The notes under the pieces were generated by a model. That model did not search any database. It was given only the letters and a program-made list of their open reading frames with translations, and was not told the origin of the DNA. From the NCBI GenBank assembly GCA_023415835.1, contig JAEZJK010000067.1, forward strand, positions 1-19,753: a stretch of DNA of 19,753 bases, in the 5' to 3' direction. The DNA comes from Bacillota bacterium. GTDB taxonomy: Bacteria > Bacillota > UBA4882 > UBA8346. A program made the position numbers and the translations under genes. This document shows positions 16,923 to 19,753 of the stretch, piece by piece (within the stretch, counting starts at the first letter, position 1; each line of letters opens with the position of its first letter).

Positions 16923-17636
16923 TTAATGTTCTGCTGCAGCAGTTTGGGCTGCGACTTGAGGTGAAATCCTTACTCCAGGTCCCATCGTCGAAGAGACTAC
17001 CACGCTTTTAAGATAAGTCCCTTTCGCCGAAGCCGGTTTAGCCTTGACAATAACATCCATTAAAGTGCGGAAATTTTTAACCAGTTTATCAGTGTCAAAC
17101 GATACCTTCCCGATCAAGACATGGACAATACCGGTTTTATCAACCCGATATTCGACTTTTCCCGCTTTAATATCTTTAACAGCTTTAGCGGTCTCAAAAG
17201 TAACCGTACCGGTCTTTGGGTTCGGCATCAAACCTTTGGGTCCTAAAATTTTACCAAGTTTACCGACTGCGCCCATCATATCGGGAGTAGCAACCGCCAC
17301 ATCAAAATCCATCCAACCCTTTTGGATCTCAGCTATTAAATCCTCAGCCCCAACCTTTTCAGCTCCCGCCTCTTGGGCTTCTTTGGCTTTATCGCCTTTA
17401 GCGAATACAATAACCCTGACAGCCTTACCAGTCCCATGCGGTAAAACTACCGCGCCACGAATCTGTTGATCGGCATGCCTAGGATCAACCCCTAAACGGA
17501 TTGAAACTTCCACGGACTCATCAAATTTACTTTTCGGCATATTTTTAATTAAATTTAAAGCTTCCATTGGTTCATATAATTTAGCGCCTTCAACCATTTT
17601 AGCGGCTTCTGTATATCGTTTACCATGCTTTGGCAT
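16923..17636 (-). CDS. rplA: 50S ribosomal protein L1
   Basis: L1 binds 23S rRNA at the mobile L1 stalk near the E site and also represses its own mRNA in many bacteria. The 237-residue product has the family signature GPKGLMPNPKTGTVTF and the RHADQQIRGAVVLPHGTGK region. The alanine-rich tail (VAAQTAAAEH) is slightly longer than usual. The ATG has AAGGAGG seven bases upstream. An L1-operator-like RNA motif sits between rplK and this gene, another lies before rplK, and an L10 leader follows. Nothing unusual in the protein. Confidence 0.98.
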   Translation of the reverse strand: MPKHGKRYTEAAKMVEGAKLYEPMEALNLIKNMPKSKFDESVEVSIRLGVDPRHADQQIRGAVVLPHGTGKAVRVIVFAKGDKAKEAQEAGAEKVGAEDLIAEIQKGWMDFDVAVATPDMMGAVGKLGKILGPKGLMPNPKTGTVTFETAKAVKDIKAGKVEYRVDKTGIVHVLIGKVSFDTDKLVKNFRTLMDVIVKAKPASAKGTYLKSVVVSSTMGPGVRISPQVAAQTAAAEH

Positions 17637-17651
17637 TTATATACCTCCTTA

Positions 17652-17680
17652 GTGGTTTAACGGAATGTTCTTCCTCCCAC
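17652..17680 (-). promoter_or_regulatory. Second L1-operator-like RNA motif, upstream of rplA
   Basis: On the minus strand GTGG-GA-GGAA, a five-base loop, TTCC-GTTAAA-CCAC folds into two helices with an asymmetric internal loop. This is the general design of L1 binding sites on rRNA and mRNA. It shares GTGGGAGG, CCGTTA and ACCAC with the motif before rplK and ends three bases before the rplA AAGGAGG sequence, so binding could block translation of L1 itself. Confidence 0.65.
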
Positions 17681-17744
17681 ATTTTTCGGAATACCCTGAA
17701 AAGAACCCTTACAGAAAACTGTAATAACCTCGTCCTATTTCAGG

Positions 17745-18170
17745 TTAATCTTCAACAACAATACCCATACTGCGAGCAGTCCCGGAAACCATGCTCATGG
17801 CTGCCTCAACACTAGCAGCATTAAGATCAGGCATCTTTAACTCAGCAATTTCACGAACCTTTGACTTACTAATCGTTCCCACCTTGGTTTTGTTGGGAAC
17901 ACCGGAACCCTTCTCCAAATTAATTGCTTTTTTAATAAGGACGGGAACCGGTGGAGTTTTACAAATAAAAGTGAACGAACGATCCTCATAAACCGTAATT
18001 ACCACCGGGATGATCAACCCAGCCTGATTGGCTGTACGTTCGTTAAATGTTTTACAAAACTCCATAATATTAACGCCGTGCTGTCCCAGGGCAGGGCCTA
18101 CGGGTGGAGCCGGATTCGCTTTACCAGCCGGAACCTGCAATTTAATTATTCCCGTAATTTTTTTAGCCAT
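17745..18170 (-). CDS. rplK: 50S ribosomal protein L11
   Basis: L11 binds the GTPase-associated centre of 23S rRNA and is needed for the RelA stringent response and for thiostrepton binding. The 141-residue protein has the N-terminal proline-rich domain (LQVPAGKANPAPPVGPALGQ, then HGVNIMEFCKTFN) and the C-terminal rRNA-binding domain (KSKVREIAELKMPDLNA, GTARSMGIVV). The ATG has GGAGGTG upstream. It lies between nusG and rplA, the standard order, with an L1-operator-like motif overlapping its leader. Confidence 0.98.
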   Translation of the reverse strand: MAKKITGIIKLQVPAGKANPAPPVGPALGQHGVNIMEFCKTFNERTANQAGLIIPVVITVYEDRSFTFICKTPPVPVLIKKAINLEKGSGVPNKTKVGTISKSKVREIAELKMPDLNAASVEAAMSMVSGTARSMGIVVED

Positions 18171-18196
18171 TGCCCTTCACCTCCTTAGAATATAAT

Positions 18197-18224
18197 GTGG
18201 TTATAACGGGATTTACCCTCCCAC
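18197..18224 (-). promoter_or_regulatory. L1-operator-like RNA motif, upstream of rplK
   Basis: On the minus strand GTGG-GA-GGG, a loop, CCC-GTTATAA-CCAC folds into two short helices with an asymmetric internal loop, as expected for an L1 mRNA operator. It lies in the nusG-rplK gap, about eight bases before the rplK ribosome binding site. A near twin lies before rplA. Confidence 0.7.
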
Positions 18225-18231
18225 TCACCGG

Positions 18232-18756
18232 TTAAATCTTCTCGATTTGGTGATAGTCCAGTTCTACCGGGGTTTCTCTCCCAAACATCGATACTCTAAC
18301 TTTAATCTTTCCTTTTTCAGGGCTAATCTCTTCAATAATACCTGAAAAATTTTCAAAAGGACCCCGGATAACTTTAATGGTTTCTCCTAACTCAAAATCA
18401 ATCTTGGTACGGGGTTCGTCGATTCCCATTTGATGCAATATTAATTTAGTCTCTTTCTCTTGTAATGGCAAAGGCTTGGAACCCGAACCGACAAATCCGG
18501 TTACCCCGGGAGTATTTCTAACAACATACCAAGAATCGTCAGTTAAAATCATCTCCACAATCACGTAACCAGGATAGATTTTCTTTTTGTTAATCTTCCG
18601 TTTTCCATCTTTAATTTCCAACTCTTCTTCAGTAGGGACTAAAATCCGGAAGATCTTATCCTCCATCGCCATGGATTCCACGCGACGTTCAAGGTTAGCT
18701 TTTACTTTATTCTCATATCCCGAATAGGTATGAATTACATACCAATTCTTTTCCAT
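18232..18756 (-). CDS. nusG: Transcription elongation/termination factor NusG
   Basis: NusG binds the RNA polymerase clamp, modulates pausing and couples transcription to translation. The 174-residue protein has the NGN domain starting KNWYVIHTYSGYENKVKANL, with KKKIYPGYVIVEM and NTPGVTGFVG. The C-terminal KOW domain is ETIKVIRGPFENFSGIIEEI. The ATG is preceded by GGAG six bases away. It follows secE by 13 bases and precedes rplK, the standard order. There are no inserts and the length is normal. Confidence 0.98.
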   Translation of the reverse strand: MEKNWYVIHTYSGYENKVKANLERRVESMAMEDKIFRILVPTEEELEIKDGKRKINKKKIYPGYVIVEMILTDDSWYVVRNTPGVTGFVGSGSKPLPLQEKETKLILHQMGIDEPRTKIDFELGETIKVIRGPFENFSGIIEEISPEKGKIKVRVSMFGRETPVELDYHQIEKI

Positions 18757-18769
18757 GCGTTTCTCCTCA

Positions 18770-18994
18770 CTACCGGTAGAATCCCATTGCTTTAAAGATA
18801 ACCGTTAAGCCCACATCCCAAGCCCAAATAATTAAAGCGACAACTAATACAGTAATGATAACCACGATTGTGTAAGTTGTGAGCTCTTTTCGGCTAGGCC
18901 AATTTACCTTTTTTAATTCGGCAGTCACATTTCGAAAAAACCGTCGAAAACCTCCTACCGGCGATTCCTTCTTAATTGCTTTGGTGGGTTGCAA
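18770..18994 (-). CDS. secE: Preprotein translocase subunit SecE
   Basis: SecE is the small essential subunit that stabilises SecY in the protein-export channel of the cytoplasmic membrane. The protein has a basic N terminus, the conserved cytoplasmic motif AELKKVNWPSRKELTTY and one transmembrane helix (TIVVIITVLVVALIIWAW). The single-helix form is usual outside enterobacteria. I use the TTG at 18992-18994 (MQPTKAIKKESP); the GTG at 19003 is only two bases after GGAGG and lies within GGAGGGGTGATC, so it is probably part of the ribosome binding region. GTG remains possible, adding three residues. It lies between rpmG and nusG. Confidence 0.93.
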   Translation of the reverse strand: MQPTKAIKKESPVGGFRRFFRNVTAELKKVNWPSRKELTTYTIVVIITVLVVALIIWAWDVGLTVIFKAMGFYR

Positions 18995-19051
18995 TTTGAT
19001 CACCCCTCCGTCAGGGTTTGTTTTATTCTCAAAATAATTGGTGTTATTCGG

Positions 19052-19201
19052 TTATCTGGTTTCTTTGTGGCTCGTTTCTTTACGGCAGAACTTGCAGTAT
19101 TTCATTAGTTCAATACGTTCCGGATTGTTTTTTTTGTTTTTATTCGTACGATAATTACGGTTTTTGCAATCAGAGCAAGCCAAAGTAATTCCTTCACGCA
19201 T
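19052..19201 (-). CDS. rpmG: 50S ribosomal protein L33, zinc-binding type
   Basis: The 49-residue protein begins MREGITLACSDCKNRNYRTN and ends KYCKFCRKETSHKETR. Two CxxC pairs (Cys9/12 and Cys36/39) form the zinc ribbon of the C+ L33 paralog, which in zinc-starved cells is often replaced by a zinc-free copy elsewhere in the genome. The ATG is preceded by GGGAGGTG. It is the first gene after the 19.4-kb promoter and precedes secE, as in many Bacillota. No tRNA-Trp gene lies between rpmG and secE. Confidence 0.97.
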   Translation of the reverse strand: MREGITLACSDCKNRNYRTNKNKKNNPERIELMKYCKFCRKETSHKETR

Positions 19202-19500
19202 GGCCGGCACCTCCCTATTATTGCTATATGTTAATATCGAATTTGGTAAATAAACGCCTTAAATATCAAGAACGTTCAATCTTCAATCTAATTACTTGCA
19301 GTGACAGCGAACCAGTTTATTTAAAAATTCACGGCAAAATTCTCTAAAAAAAGGGAAAAAAATAAGACCCTTCGGATCGCAATCACTTATAAAACTTACC
19401 ACATTTACCCCTGCCTGTCAAGGTGGATTTATAAAAATATTAGTATGGGACGGAATGCGAATATTTGGTCATGCTAACTGTTCGCGGCGATGACATGAAG
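19202..19500 (-). other. tuf-rpmG intergenic region holding the rpmG promoter and leader
   Basis: No gene is visible. The region contains the predicted promoter at 19393-19421 and an AT-rich leader of about 180 bases. The leader includes a short AAGGG/CCCTT pairing followed by TTTTTT, too weak to call a terminator. Confidence 0.6.
19393..19421 (-). promoter_or_regulatory. Promoter for rpmG-secE-nusG-ribosomal protein operon
   Basis: On the minus strand a perfect TTGACA (19416-19421) is followed by 17 bases and TAAGTT (19393-19398), preceded by a TGTGG context. The -35 is strong and the -10 weak. Its place between the tuf terminator and rpmG supports it. Confidence 0.6.
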
Positions 19501-19546
19501 CAAAAGATAAAAGGCACGAGCACCATTATTGAATGTTACTCGTGCC
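19501..19546 (-). terminator. Rho-independent terminator after tuf
   Basis: GGCACGAGTAACATT pairs with AATGGTGCTCGTGCC over 15 positions with one mismatch and one wobble, loop CAAT, followed by TTTTATCTTTT on the minus strand. It lies about 80 bases after the tuf stop codon and separates tuf from the rpmG operon. Confidence 0.92.
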
Positions 19547-19624
19547 AACAGATTTTTTCTTGATAATTGATTATCGGCAATAATCCGCCTCATGCCTAGG
19601 TTTACTATTTAAACCGTTATAATG

Positions 19625-19753
19625 TTACTCAACAATTTTAGTAACCACACCGGCGCCAACGGTACGCCCGCCTTCACGGATAGCGAACCGTAAGCCTTCT
19701 TCCATTGCAATCGGGGTGATCAGTTCAATCGTCATCTTAACATTGTCGCCCGG
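19625..19753 (-). CDS. tuf: Elongation factor Tu, C-terminal part (second copy, cut by window edge)
   Basis: The last 43 residues of EF-Tu are visible, beginning PGDNVKMTIELITPIAMEEG, then LRFAIREGGRTVGAGVVTKI before VE and the TAA stop. This is the canonical domain III end. The rest lies outside the window. Together with the tuf start at the left edge this shows two tuf copies in the same direction about 19.5 kb apart. It is followed by a strong terminator. Confidence 0.97.
   Translation of the reverse strand, partial: PGDNVKMTIELITPIAMEEGLRFAIREGGRTVGAGVVTKIVE

Noticed and set aside
19004..19051. A tRNA-Trp gene between rpmG and secE, as found in some Bacillota
   Set aside because: The gap is only 48 bases and has no tRNA-like sequence.

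Overview
This window is a bacterial translation/transcription super-cluster read entirely from the minus strand. From right to left it holds: the 3' end of one tuf copy with its terminator, then rpmG-secE-nusG-rplK-rplA-rplJ-rplL, then rpoB-rpoC, then about 5 kb of accessory DNA, then an L7Ae-type protein gene-rpsL-rpsG-fusA and the 5' end of a second tuf copy. The order, the insertion in ribosomal protein S12, the L7Ae/YbxF-type gene before rpsL, strong AAGGAGG ribosome binding sites, frequent TTG starts and an L10-leader with attenuator all point to Bacillota (Firmicutes). A secretin-like gene hints at a diderm (outer-membrane) Bacillota lineage, but this is an inference and the species is not identified.

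Right part (about 15,700-19,753): after the tuf terminator a sigma-A-like promoter drives rpmG and the downstream genes. Two copies of an L1-operator-like RNA motif lie just before rplK and just before rplA, and an L10 leader with a hairpin-T-tract attenuator lies before rplJ. These are the expected autoregulatory sites for L1 and for the L10-L12 complex. A strong terminator follows rplL.

Middle (about 8,500-15,720): the rpoB promoter starts directly at the T-tract of the rplL terminator. It gives a leader of about 200 nt containing a hairpin, then rpoB and rpoC, closed by a symmetrical terminator. The RpoB rifampicin region and the RpoC catalytic and zinc motifs are intact.

Accessory island (about 3,640-8,527): about 770 bp without a convincing gene but with a cluster of hairpins is followed by a family PL3-like pectate lyase (one-base frameshift), a membrane-anchored protein with 12 propeller-like repeats (shift at a run of seven A), a secretin-like protein (in-frame TAG) and a short TPR fragment. 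Three neighbouring genes each carry one lesion, whereas all flanking housekeeping genes are open. This looks like a decaying insertion of cell-surface/secreted functions between rpoC and the str operon.

Left part (1-3,640): a fresh promoter restarts transcription for the L7Ae-type gene, rpsL, rpsG, fusA and tuf. I see no tRNA, rRNA, CRISPR array or intact transposase. I did not find a clearly new biological system. The items most worth checking are the paired L1 motifs, the decaying island with its recoding-like lesions, and the hairpin cluster downstream of rpoC.
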